Below the pieces are notes generated by a model, which did no database searches, had not been told where the DNA came from, and saw nothing but the letters and a program-made list of their open reading frames with translations. This document shows positions 8,750-16,810 of a stretch of 64,000 bases of DNA, one piece after another (positions within the stretch are counted from its first letter, which is position 1; each line of letters begins with the position of its first letter). Source of the DNA: DASQMT01 sp963835735 (lineage in GTDB: Bacteria > Actinomycetota > Thermoleophilia > Solirubrobacterales > Solirubrobacteraceae); assembly GCA_963835735.1 (NCBI GenBank), contig CAWIGP010000002.1, positions 310,001-374,000 of the forward strand, in the 5' to 3' direction. Made by a program: the position numbers and the translations under genes.

Positions 8750-10458
8750 CAGTCCGCGGCCAGCGGGACGACGCGCGCGCGGGTGACGTCGACCAGCCCG
8801 CGGTCGGTCAGCTTGAGGTCGGGGATGACCGAGAGCGCGAGGAAGCTCAGCGTCATGAACGGCGCGTCGCCGCCGACGCCCTGCTCGCGCAGGAGCGCGA
8901 TCAGCTCGTCGAGGCGCTCGACGACGGCCTCGGCCGGCTCCTCCGACAGCAGCCCGGCCACCGGCAGCGCCAGCTCGCCGCGCACCGCGCCGTGATCTGC
9001 GACCGCGATGCCGCCGCCGAGCGCGACGAGCCGCTCGACGCACGCGGCCATGCTCGCGTCGTCGACGCCGGCCACGACGATGTTGTGCGCGTCGTGCGCG
9101 ACGGTCGACGCGAACGCGCCGGAGCGGAGGCCGAAGCCGCGCACGAGCCCGACGCCGACGCGGCCGGTGGCGTGGTGGCGCTCGACGACGGCGAGCTTCG
9201 CCAGGTCGCGGCCGGGGTCGGCGACGACCCGGCCGTCGCGCACCGCGGGCTCTTCCTCGCTCGCGCCGGTGATCAGCTGGCCGGCGACGATGTCGATGAC
9301 GCGCACCCGCCCCGCGGCCGGACCGAGGTCGAATGCGTCCGCCTCCAGCGGCGCCGCGCGGACCGTGTCGCGCACCCAATCGGGCACGGGCGGGGCGGCG
9401 AACGGGAGCGCCGCGCCGTCGCGGGCGGCGACGCGACCGTCCGCGATCACGACCGCCGCCCGGAACGACGTCAGGTCGTCGAGCACGGCGAGGTCGGCGC
9501 GGTAACCGGGCGCGATGGCGCCGAGATCGGCGAGGCCGTGGCAGCGCGCCGGATGCAGCGTCGCCATTACGAGCACGTCCTCGGCTGCGATTCCCTCGGC
9601 CACCGCCCGGCGGCACATCGAGTCGATATGCCCCTCGCGCACGAGCATGTCCGGCTCGCGGTCGTCGGTGCAGAACGCGCAGTACTCGGGCCCGTGGCGG
9701 CGCACCAACTCGAGCAGCGCGACGAGGTTGTGCGCGTTGGACGCCTCGCGCAGAAACACCCAGATGCCGCGGCGGCGCTTGTCGAGCGCTTCCTCCCACG
9801 TCGTCGCCTCGTGGTCGGAGCGGATCCCGGCGGCCGCATAGGCGTCGAGCGCCGCGCCGGTGACGCCCGGGGCGTGGCCGTCGACGTGCGCGTGCAGCGC
9901 GATCTTGGCGAGCACGTCCGGGTCGCCGGCGATCACCGACGGGAAGTCCATCACCTCGGCGACACCGAGCGCGCGACCGCGGCGCAGGATGCCGGCCATG
10001 TCGCCCGTGCCGAGCGGGCCGCGCGGCGACTCCAGCGCGCTCGCAGGCACGCACGACGGCGCCATCACGTAGACGCGCAGCGGGAGCCCGCTGGAGGCGT
10101 CCAGCATCCAGTGCGCGCCGTCCGCGCCGAGCACGTTGGCCAGCTCGTGCGGGTCGCACACGACGGTCGTCGTCCCGCGCGCCACGACGACGCGCGCGAA
10201 CTCCGCCGGCAGCAGCTTGGACGACTCGATGTGCACGTGCGCGTCGATCAGCCCGGGGATCACGGGCCGCCCGGCAGCGTCGATCCGCTCGCCGCCGCCG
10301 TAGCGGCCGACGCCGGCGACGCGGCCGCCCGCGATCGCGACGTCGCCCTCGAGCCACTCGCGCGTGAAGGCCGAGAACACCTTCCCGCCGGCGACGACGA
10401 GATCGGGCTCGGCGTCGCCGCGGGCGACCGCGAGCAGATGCGCGCGGTCGTCGGTCAC
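8749..10458 (-). CDS. ade: Adenine deaminase
   Basis: Deaminates adenine to hypoxanthine plus ammonia, feeding xanthine dehydrogenase. 569 residues, close to the usual 580-600 of the amidohydrolase-type bacterial enzyme. Motifs: the metal site PGLIDAHVHIESS (about residues 69-81), TTTVVCDPHELANVLG, the barrel glutamate region VAEVMDFPSVI, and the C-terminal HDAHNIVVAG and DLKLTDRGLVDV typical of Ade. GTG 10458 overlaps the stop of the amidohydrolase gene by four bases, so the two form one leftward operon. Confidence 0.92.
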   Translation of the reverse strand: MTDDRAHLLAVARGDAEPDLVVAGGKVFSAFTREWLEGDVAIAGGRVAGVGRYGGGERIDAAGRPVIPGLIDAHVHIESSKLLPAEFARVVVARGTTTVVCDPHELANVLGADGAHWMLDASSGLPLRVYVMAPSCVPASALESPRGPLGTGDMAGILRRGRALGVAEVMDFPSVIAGDPDVLAKIALHAHVDGHAPGVTGAALDAYAAAGIRSDHEATTWEEALDKRRRGIWVFLREASNAHNLVALLELVRRHGPEYCAFCTDDREPDMLVREGHIDSMCRRAVAEGIAAEDVLVMATLHPARCHGLADLGAIAPGYRADLAVLDDLTSFRAAVVIADGRVAARDGAALPFAAPPVPDWVRDTVRAAPLEADAFDLGPAAGRVRVIDIVAGQLITGASEEEPAVRDGRVVADPGRDLAKLAVVERHHATGRVGVGLVRGFGLRSGAFASTVAHDAHNIVVAGVDDASMAACVERLVALGGGIAVADHGAVRGELALPVAGLLSEEPAEAVVERLDELIALLREQGVGGDAPFMTLSFLALSVIPDLKLTDRGLVDVTRARVVPLAAD

Positions 10459-11675
10459 GCCACCAGCCGCTGCAGCGTTCCGGCGAGCACCCGCACGCCG
10501 CGCTCGATGTCGTCGGGGTCGGTGTGCTCATCGGGGTGATGGCTGACGCCGCCGGCGCTCGGCACGAAGATCATCCCGATCGGCACGCGCGCGCCGATGA
10601 CCATCGCGTCGTGGTAGGCGCCGCTCGTCATGCGCCGGTACGGCAGCTCCAGCTCCTCTGCGGCCGCGGCGGCGGCCTCGATCACGATCGGATCGCAGGC
10701 GACCGGCTCGTCTTCGACGATCGGGACGACCTCGAGGGTCAGCCCGCGCCGCGCGGCGATCGCGCGCGCCTCGGCCAGCCACGACTCGACGACCTGCTCG
10801 CGTGCCCTGCGGTCGGAGTCGCGCACGTCGACGTCCAGTTCCACCTCGCCCGGCACGACGTTGATCGCGCCCGGATGGACGCGCAGCACGCCGACGGTGG
10901 CGACCGTGGCGCCCTGCGCGCTCCGCTCGAGCGCGGTCATCGCCTCGGCGGCGCCCGCCAGCGCGTCGCGGCGCAGGTGCATCGGCGTCGCGCCGGCATG
11001 CGTGGCGGCGCCGCGCAGCATGACCCGGAGGTCGTGCGGCGCCGCGATCGCGGTGACGACGCCGATCGGCTCGCCGCTCTGCTCCAGCACCGCGCCCTGC
11101 TCGATGTGCAGTTCGACGAGCGCGTGGATCGTCGCCGGGTCGATCTCGGCCTCGGGCAGCGCGTCGGGGTCGTGACCGGCGATGCGCAGCGCGTCGGCCA
11201 TGCTGACGCCGTCGCGGTCGCGCAGCCGGTCGAGGTCGGCGCGGGAGAGCCGCCCGGCGGCGGCGCGGCTGCCGACGCAGCCGGTCCCGAACCGCGGCTC
11301 CTCACCCGCCCAGGCGACCACCTCGATCGAGCGCCGCGGCACGACACCGTCCGCGCGCAGGAGCCGTACCGCCTCGATCGCGCCGAGCACGCCGACGACG
11401 CCGTCGTAGCGGCCGGCGTTCAGCGTCGTGTCGACGTGCGAGCCGGTGAGCACGAGCGGCGCCGCGGGATCGCTGCCGGCCCAGCGGCCGAACAGGTTGC
11501 CGACGGCGTCGAGGCGCGTCTCCAGCCCGGCCTCGAGCATCCAGTCGGCGACGCGCTCGAGCGCCGCCGCGTACGTGGGCGTGTACACCTCGCGCGTGAT
11601 CCCGCCGGCGGCGGGGTCGTCGTTGAACGCGGCGAGCTCGGCGATCTCGTCGTGCAGCCGGGTCGCGGTGGTCAC
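10455..11675 (-). CDS. allC: Allantoate amidohydrolase (M20 / N-carbamoyl amino acid hydrolase family)
   Basis: A 406-residue zinc peptidase-fold hydrolase. It shows the metal motifs TGSHVDTTLNAGRYDG (His, Asp), AWAGEEPRFG (catalytic Glu pair), VELHIEQG and the distal GAYHDAM and GGVSHHPDEHT. The family includes AllC, ureidoglycolate hydrolase, beta-ureidopropionase and L-N-carbamoylases; the purine context (uricase, OHCU decarboxylase, AllE, adenine deaminase) makes allantoate the best guess. GTG 11675 (reading VTTATRLHDEIAELAAFNDD) matches the family start; the longer upstream frame has no similarity. First gene of the leftward operon with ade. Confidence 0.82.
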   Translation of the reverse strand: MTTATRLHDEIAELAAFNDDPAAGGITREVYTPTYAAALERVADWMLEAGLETRLDAVGNLFGRWAGSDPAAPLVLTGSHVDTTLNAGRYDGVVGVLGAIEAVRLLRADGVVPRRSIEVVAWAGEEPRFGTGCVGSRAAAGRLSRADLDRLRDRDGVSMADALRIAGHDPDALPEAEIDPATIHALVELHIEQGAVLEQSGEPIGVVTAIAAPHDLRVMLRGAATHAGATPMHLRRDALAGAAEAMTALERSAQGATVATVGVLRVHPGAINVVPGEVELDVDVRDSDRRAREQVVESWLAEARAIAARRGLTLEVVPIVEDEPVACDPIVIEAAAAAAEELELPYRRMTSGAYHDAMVIGARVPIGMIFVPSAGGVSHHPDEHTDPDDIERGVRVLAGTLQRLVA

Positions 11676-11962
11676 GGGACGCAGCCTAATGGGGGTGGCG
11701 GGTCGGGCGTTGGGGTACGGCAGGCATTGACGGGAGCGCGCGATCGCGGCCGCGCTCTCGCGGGTCGGGCAAGGAACCCGTCGAGTTCTGCGCTCGTCGG
11801 CGCTACGCTGCTCGACGTACGATCCTCCCAGCACGACGTGAGGCGCTTTGTCGAGCGGCATCGGTGGCGCGCGCGAATCTCGACGTGCGCCTCCCGCGAT
11901 CCGGGCGGCTGCTCAAAGCCGCCGTTCGCCGAGCCCGCCGCCGCCCGACTGCCGCGCAAGGC

Positions 11963-12895
11963 TCACCCGAGCCGCACCAGCTCCTCGAAGCTCCGCCCGC
12001 CATCCGCCGACCGCACGATCCGCGCCCCCGCGAGCGCCACGTACAGACGCCCGCGTGAATCCACCGTGACCGTCGTCGGCGGCCCGCCGGCGTTTCCGGC
12101 CTGCTCCCAGCTCTCGCCGCCGTCCTCGGAGACCTGCACGATCCCCGACGCGTCGACGCGGTACAGCGCGCCCGTCTCGGACCAGGCGAGGTGGGTCTCG
12201 GTCGTCAGCACGTCGCGCTGGCGCCAGCTGCGGCCGCCGTCGCGCGAGACGAACAGCCCGTCGGCCGTCGTGATCGCGATCACGCGCGGATCCGCGGGGT
12301 CGAGGTCGAGGTCGAGCGGCACCGATGGCGGCGTGCGCTCCTCGAACGCGCGCCCGCCGTCGGTGCTCACGAGCACGCGCGCGGCCTCGACCGGTTGTCC
12401 CGCGATCACGTCGCCGCGCACGTCGAGCGCGTGCAGGTCCTCCTCCCCCAGCAGCGAGACCGACTCCCAGCTCGCGCCGCTGTCGTCGGAGCGGATCAGG
12501 CCGAGGTCCTCTGGCAACCCGGAACCCGCGTCCTTCGGGTGCCCGGAGCCGATCAGCTCGCCCGGGCCGCTGAAGCGCAGCACGAGGTTGGGCGAGATCG
12601 CGCCGGCACCGGACGGCGTCGTCAGCTCGCCGTCGAACGGCTGCGCCTGCTTCGCGCCCGCCTTCACGCGGTACATGCCGAGACCGGTGCCGGCGATCAG
12701 CGTGCCGTCGCCGGGGTCGACGGTCAGCGAGCCGACGAACGGCGCGCCGCCGCCGCCGGCCGGCTCGGCGGTCTCCGCTGGAGCGGCGGTCGCGGCCGGC
12801 GCAGGCGCGGCGGTCGCATCAGGCTCGTCCTCGCCGCACCCGGCGAGCAGCGCGACGATCAGCAGGGGCAGGAGTCGGCGCATCCGGCGGCGCAA
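11963..12895 (-). CDS. Beta-propeller (BNR/sortilin-like) lipoprotein
   Basis: A 310-residue exported lipoprotein of unknown substrate. The signal peptide ends in the lipobox LLAGC (Cys20), followed by an Ala/Pro/Thr-rich linker to about residue 48. The rest shows repeated Asp-box blades: SDDSGASWES, STDGGRAFEE, SRDGGRSWRQ, SEDGGESWEQ and SADGGRSFEE, typical of sortilin/BNR propellers annotated as F510_1955-type glycosyl-hydrolase-like proteins. No catalytic residues of sialidases are evident. It lies alone, convergent with nothing; 78 bp separate it from the TetR gene upstream on the same strand. Positions 11676-11962 hold no gene or clear signal. Confidence 0.75.
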   Translation of the reverse strand: MRRRMRRLLPLLIVALLAGCGEDEPDATAAPAPAATAAPAETAEPAGGGGAPFVGSLTVDPGDGTLIAGTGLGMYRVKAGAKQAQPFDGELTTPSGAGAISPNLVLRFSGPGELIGSGHPKDAGSGLPEDLGLIRSDDSGASWESVSLLGEEDLHALDVRGDVIAGQPVEAARVLVSTDGGRAFEERTPPSVPLDLDLDPADPRVIAITTADGLFVSRDGGRSWRQRDVLTTETHLAWSETGALYRVDASGIVQVSEDGGESWEQAGNAGGPPTTVTVDSRGRLYVALAGARIVRSADGGRSFEELVRLG

Positions 12896-12973
12896 GGTAT
12901 CGGAGAGCGAGGGGAGGAGGCGGCGGCTGCCACCTAGTGCTCGGCAAGCCGTCCGCCCGACTGCGTTGAGGGC

Positions 12974-13681
12974 CTACGCCACCTTCTTGCGCCGCCGCAG
13001 CCGCCGATACCGGTCGATCGCGACGTCGCGGCCCATGTATGGCAGCAGCACCGAGAACGTGAGGTCCGGCAGCAGGTTCGGCAGCTGCGCGGTCTCCCCG
13101 CGCAGGATGCGCGCGTAGATCACCTCGTGGACACCGCCGACCAGCGTCTCGGCCGTGAGCTCGGGCGGCCGCTTGGTCTTCGGCAGCTCCTCGGCCGCGC
13201 CCTTCTCGATCAGCTCGGTGAACTGGCGCATGACGTCGTTGCGGCGCTCGATCGCGGTCTGACCCGCGACCAGCACCTCGACGATGCACATGTTCGCGTA
13301 GGCGGGCTCGGCCGCCAGGAGCTTCAAGAAGGCGCCCATGCAGTCCTCGACGCGGGTGACGAACGCGTCGGACCGGTGGAACGCGACGTCGACGGCCTGC
13401 ATCAGCTGCGCGGAGATGTCCTCGTAGGAGACGAGGAACGCATCCTCCTTGCCCTTGAAGTGCTCGTAGAACGTCCGCCGCGAGACGCCGGCGGCCTTGA
13501 TGATGTCCTCGACGGTCATCGCCGCGTAGCCGAGGTCCGACACCGCCTCGGCCACGGCCGCGAGGATGCGCTGGCGCTGGTTGTCGACCACGAACGCGCG
13601 CGGAAGCCCGTGGCGGCCCGGAGGGAGCTGGTGCGGCTGGCGTAGACGCTGCGTGGTGGTTTGCGGCACCGGGAGAAACAT
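12974..13681 (-). CDS. TetR-family transcriptional regulator
   Basis: A 235-residue TetR protein. After a variable 30-residue lead it has NQRQRILAAVAEAVSDLGY and the recognition region AAGVSRRTFYEHFKGKEDAF. The C-terminal two-thirds is an all-helical ligand domain ending in a basic tail (RRLRRRKKVA). Divergent from another TetR gene with a 53-bp gap that holds a perfect operator-like palindrome. The ligand cannot be told; the nearest co-directional gene is the beta-propeller lipoprotein. Confidence 0.85.
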   Translation of the reverse strand: MFLPVPQTTTQRLRQPHQLPPGRHGLPRAFVVDNQRQRILAAVAEAVSDLGYAAMTVEDIIKAAGVSRRTFYEHFKGKEDAFLVSYEDISAQLMQAVDVAFHRSDAFVTRVEDCMGAFLKLLAAEPAYANMCIVEVLVAGQTAIERRNDVMRQFTELIEKGAAEELPKTKRPPELTAETLVGGVHEVIYARILRGETAQLPNLLPDLTFSVLLPYMGRDVAIDRYRRLRRRKKVA

Positions 13682-13710
13682 ACCTGTCTCGGAGGACAGC
13701 CACAGGATTG

Positions 13711-13733
13711 CTTTACGATACTGTTTCGTAAAG
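13711..13733. promoter_or_regulatory. Perfect 8-bp inverted repeat, probable TetR operator
   Basis: CTTTACGA (13711-13718), a 7-bp spacer TACTGTT, and TCGTAAAG (13726-13733). It ends one base before the ATG of the plus-strand TetR gene and 30 bp from the start of the divergent one. Binding here would block start-proximal transcription of the plus gene, as in autoregulated TetR systems. The AT-rich arms stand out from the GC-rich surroundings. Confidence 0.75.
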
Positions 13734-13734
13734 T

Positions 13735-14337
13735 ATGTCGACCATCGCGCCCCCCGCCCCACGCACCGGCCGCCCGCGCGATCCCCGCCGCGACGAGGCG
13801 ATCCGCGACGCCGTGCTGACGCTGCTCGCCGAGGTCGGCTACGAGCGCACCACGGTCGACGGGATCGCCACCGCCGCAGGCGTGAGCAAGCCGACGATCT
13901 ACCGCCGCTGGTCAGGCAAGCACGAGCTCGTCGCGGACGCGATCCGCTCGCATCCGCACAACACGGCAACCGCGCCGGAGACCGGCAGCCTGCGCGGCGA
14001 TCTGATCGCCGCCGTCCGCCAGTCCGCCGATCTGCAGCTCGACAGCGCGCCGCTCACGGCGGGACTGGCCGGCCGCATGCGCGAGAGCGAAGAGCTCGCC
14101 GCGCTCGTCCGTGAGCACGCGATCGACGCCGTCCGCCGGCGCTTCGTCGGCCTGCTCGACCGCGCGGCCACGCGCGGGGAGCTGCCGGCCTGCGCCGCGG
14201 TCTCCCCCCTCTTCGCAGACGTGGCCCCGTCGGTCATCCACACGCGCGTGCTGCTGAGCGTCGAGCCCGTCGACAACGCGTTCGCCGTCGAGCTCGTCGA
14301 CGGGATCCTGCTCCCGATCGTGGCGGCGGCGTCATGA
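13735..14337 (+). CDS. TetR-family transcriptional regulator with TetR_C_11-like C-terminus
   Basis: A 200-residue regulator: disordered proline-rich start, then GRPRDPRRDEAIRDAVLTLL and the HTH AAGVSKPTIYRRWSGKHELV. The YRRW variant and the C-terminal layout are those of the large actinobacterial subgroup that pairs with transporters or dehydrogenases. ATG 13735 lies directly beside the palindrome described at 13711, implying autoregulation. No gene follows in the same direction (14338-14428 is empty), so its target may be elsewhere or the divergent gene. Confidence 0.85.
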   Translation: MSTIAPPAPRTGRPRDPRRDEAIRDAVLTLLAEVGYERTTVDGIATAAGVSKPTIYRRWSGKHELVADAIRSHPHNTATAPETGSLRGDLIAAVRQSADLQLDSAPLTAGLAGRMRESEELAALVREHAIDAVRRRFVGLLDRAATRGELPACAAVSPLFADVAPSVIHTRVLLSVEPVDNAFAVELVDGILLPIVAAAS

Positions 14338-14428
14338 CCTTTCCCGAGCCGGAAGAGCACCTGGGGACTGTGCTCATCCACGCCTGAGCGGGGAACCCGC
14401 GCGCGGCCTCCCCGGCTGCGCGCGGGGC

Positions 14429-15169
14429 TCAGGCACGCACGAACGCGAGTACCCGCGCCGGGCTGCCGGTCCCGTCGACCAGCTTGAGCGGAGCGACCAC
14501 GAGCAGCGCACCCGCCGGCGGCAGCTCGGCGAGGTTCGCCAGCTGTGTCAGTCCGTACTTGCCCGCGCCGAGGAAGTACGCGTGGACGGGGAACGGCGGC
14601 TCGAAGCCGCCGGCCGCGCCCGCGTCGGTGCCGACCGTCTCGACGCCGATGCCGACGATCGGAGTCTCCTGCGCGAGCCAGCGCGCGCATTCGGCGTCCG
14701 GGCCGGGAGTGTGCCCGCCGTTGAGGAACGCCTCCTGGTCGTGCGCACGCGCGTCCCAGCCGGTCCGCAGCAGCAGCCAGCCGCCCTCGGGCAGCGGACC
14801 GTGCTCGGCCTCGAACGCGCGCACGTCCGCGACGGTCAGCAGGTGGTCGGGGTCGGCCGCCGCCTCGGCGGACTGGTCGATCACGACCGCGGGCCCGACG
14901 AGCCGCTCGACCGGCACGCTCGCGACATCCTCGCCGTCGCGTCCGGTGATCCAGTGGATCGGCGCGTCGAAGTGGGTGCCGACGTGCTCGCCGACCTCGA
15001 GCACGCTCCACGCCCAGGCCGGCCCGCGCTCGTCGAACCGGCTCAGCTCGCGCCGGGACAGGCCTGGCGTGTTGACGAACGGCTCGGGCAGCCGCAGCAC
15101 CGGCGTGCGCTCGCTGAGCGGCTGGGTGAGATCGACGACGCGGAAGTCGGCAGCGAGCGGGTTGGTCAT
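14429..15169 (-). CDS. Cyclase-family metal hydrolase (kynurenine formamidase / isatin hydrolase fold)
   Basis: 246 residues with the family metal motif EHVGTHFDAPIHW (about residues 62-74, HxGTHxDxPxH), a later His/Glu pair around VGIGVETVGTD, and the LLLRTGWD strand. The family contains kynurenine formamidase and isatin hydrolase, both of which use this Mn/Zn motif to open an amide or lactam. It is the last gene of a four-gene leftward operon (LysR, MFS, ThDP enzyme, cyclase), 12 bp after the ThDP gene. A ring-opening hydrolase followed by a ThDP decarboxylase fits isatin or isatinate metabolism, but the substrate is unproven. Confidence 0.8.
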   Translation of the reverse strand: MTNPLAADFRVVDLTQPLSERTPVLRLPEPFVNTPGLSRRELSRFDERGPAWAWSVLEVGEHVGTHFDAPIHWITGRDGEDVASVPVERLVGPAVVIDQSAEAAADPDHLLTVADVRAFEAEHGPLPEGGWLLLRTGWDARAHDQEAFLNGGHTPGPDAECARWLAQETPIVGIGVETVGTDAGAAGGFEPPFPVHAYFLGAGKYGLTQLANLAELPPAGALLVVAPLKLVDGTGSPARVLAFVRA

Positions 15170-15181
15170 CGGGCCTCCTGG

Positions 15182-16810
15182 TCAGTGGACGCGGAATGCC
15201 TCCTCGAGCCACTCCGCGCAGATGTCGGGATCGACCTTGGCGTCGAGCACGAGCGGGCCGTCGGGCGCCGCGAGCCAGTCGCGCACGCCGTCGAGATCGG
15301 CGACGCTGCGCGCGGTCAGCCCGCGGCAGCCGGCGGCCGCGGCGATCGCCGCCAGGTCCGCCGGCGGGAACCGGGCGAGATCGACCGCGTCACCCAGCGG
15401 GCGGAAGTGATGGACCTCGGCGCCATAGGCCTCGTCGTCGTAGACCACCACGAGCAGCGGCAGCCCCAGGCGAGCGAGCGTCTCGAGCTCCGGCAGCGCC
15501 ATCAGCAGCCCGCCGTCGCCGAGCGCGGCGATCGTCAGGCGGTCCGGGCGCGCGAGCGCCGCGCCGATCGCGTTGCCCAGCCCGAGGCCGACGCACTGGA
15601 ACGCCTGCGGGAACACGAAGCCCGCCGCGTCGGGCACACGCAGGTACATCGACGGCCAGCCCATGAAGTGGCCGGAATCCACGACGATCGTGCGCTCCTC
15701 CGGCAGCAGCGCGTCGAGCGCGATGGTGAGCGTCCGCGGGTCGAGCCCGCCGCCGGCCTCCTCGTACGGCACGTCGCGCCAGCCGCCGGCGGCGATCTCG
15801 GCCGCGAGCGCGTCGCTCCGCCGGCCGGCGCGCGGCTCGACCGCCGCGAGCAGCGCCTCGGCGGCCGCCGCCGCGTCCGCGATCACGCCGGCGTCGGCGC
15901 GCCGGTGCGCGCCGATCGCGTCGGCGTCGAGATCGACCTGGACGACGCGCGCGCCGGGCGCCACCAGCGCGCCGTGGCGCGTCGTCCACTGGTTCAGCGC
16001 CGCTCCGAAGGCGAGCACGAGGTCGGACTCGGCCAGCAGACGCGCGGCGACCGGTGAGGAGAACCCGCCGGCGATGCCGAGCGCGAACGGGTCGCCGCGG
16101 AACAGCCCGTTCGCGACCGCCGTCGTGGCGAGCACAGCGCCGCAGCGCTCGCCGAGCGCCCGCAGCGCCGGGCCTGCGTCGGCCAGCACCGCGCCGCGGC
16201 CCGCGACGATCGCGGGCCGCTCCGCCGCCGCGATCAGCGCAGCGACCTCGGCGACCGCGCCGGCGGCGGGCGCGGGGGGAGCGAGCAACGCCGGCGCGGC
16301 CGCCCCGGTCCCGCCCTCCGGCGCGTCCGCCGCCTGGACGTCGAGCGGCAGCATCAGCACGACCGCGCGCCGCTCCATACGCGCCCGCTGCGCGGCGCGC
16401 GCGACATCGGCGCGCGCCGTCTCCGGTCCGTGCACGCGCTCGGCGACCGCGCCGACCGACGTCACGAGCGCGGCCTGGTCGATGCGGAAGTTCGAGCGCA
16501 CGGCGGACGCCGGCGTGTCGGCGGCGATCAGCAGCAGCGGCGTCCGGCTCTTGGCCGCCTCGGTGAGCCCCGTGATCGCGTTGGTGAGACCGGGGCCCTG
16601 GTGGACGCTGCACGCCGCGAGCCGTCCGCTCGCGCGCGCGTATCCGTCGGCCATGCAGATCGCGCCGCCCTCGTGGCGCGCCGCCACGAACGGCACGCCC
16701 GCGTCGCGCAGCGCGTTGGTGACGACGAGGTTGCCGCTCCCCAGCACGCCGAAGACCGCCGCGACGCCCTCGGATGCGAGCGCCTGCCCGACTGCCTCAG
16801 CCACCCGCAT
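15182..16810 (-). CDS. Thiamine-diphosphate-dependent enzyme, acetolactate-synthase-like
   Basis: 542 residues with the three domains of the POX/AHAS family. The N-terminal pyrimidine domain has the activating glutamate in AARHEGGAICMADGYARASG (about residue 45). The middle domain lies at about residues 190-330. The C-terminal diphosphate domain has ALGDGGLLMALPELETLA, ending YDDEAYG where many members have NN. The family covers acetolactate synthase, benzoylformate decarboxylase and related 2-keto-acid decarboxylases. The absence of a regulatory-subunit gene and the company of a cyclase-type hydrolase and MFS argue for a catabolic decarboxylase rather than branched-chain amino acid synthesis. 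Start ATG 16810 overlaps the MFS stop (TGATG). Confidence 0.82.
   Translation of the reverse strand: MRVAEAVGQALASEGVAAVFGVLGSGNLVVTNALRDAGVPFVAARHEGGAICMADGYARASGRLAACSVHQGPGLTNAITGLTEAAKSRTPLLLIAADTPASAVRSNFRIDQAALVTSVGAVAERVHGPETARADVARAAQRARMERRAVVLMLPLDVQAADAPEGGTGAAAPALLAPPAPAAGAVAEVAALIAAAERPAIVAGRGAVLADAGPALRALGERCGAVLATTAVANGLFRGDPFALGIAGGFSSPVAARLLAESDLVLAFGAALNQWTTRHGALVAPGARVVQVDLDADAIGAHRRADAGVIADAAAAAEALLAAVEPRAGRRSDALAAEIAAGGWRDVPYEEAGGGLDPRTLTIALDALLPEERTIVVDSGHFMGWPSMYLRVPDAAGFVFPQAFQCVGLGLGNAIGAALARPDRLTIAALGDGGLLMALPELETLARLGLPLLVVVYDDEAYGAEVHHFRPLGDAVDLARFPPADLAAIAAAAGCRGLTARSVADLDGVRDWLAAPDGPLVLDAKVDPDICAEWLEEAFRVH

Noticed and set aside
10524..13118. Very long plus-strand open frame opposite the allC and lipoprotein genes
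   Set aside because: Arg/His/Asp-rich low-complexity translation antisense to well-recognised genes; long antisense frames are expected at this GC content.
15182..16810. Biosynthetic acetolactate synthase
   Set aside because: No small-subunit or other branched-chain amino acid gene nearby; operon partners are a transporter and a cyclase-type hydrolase.
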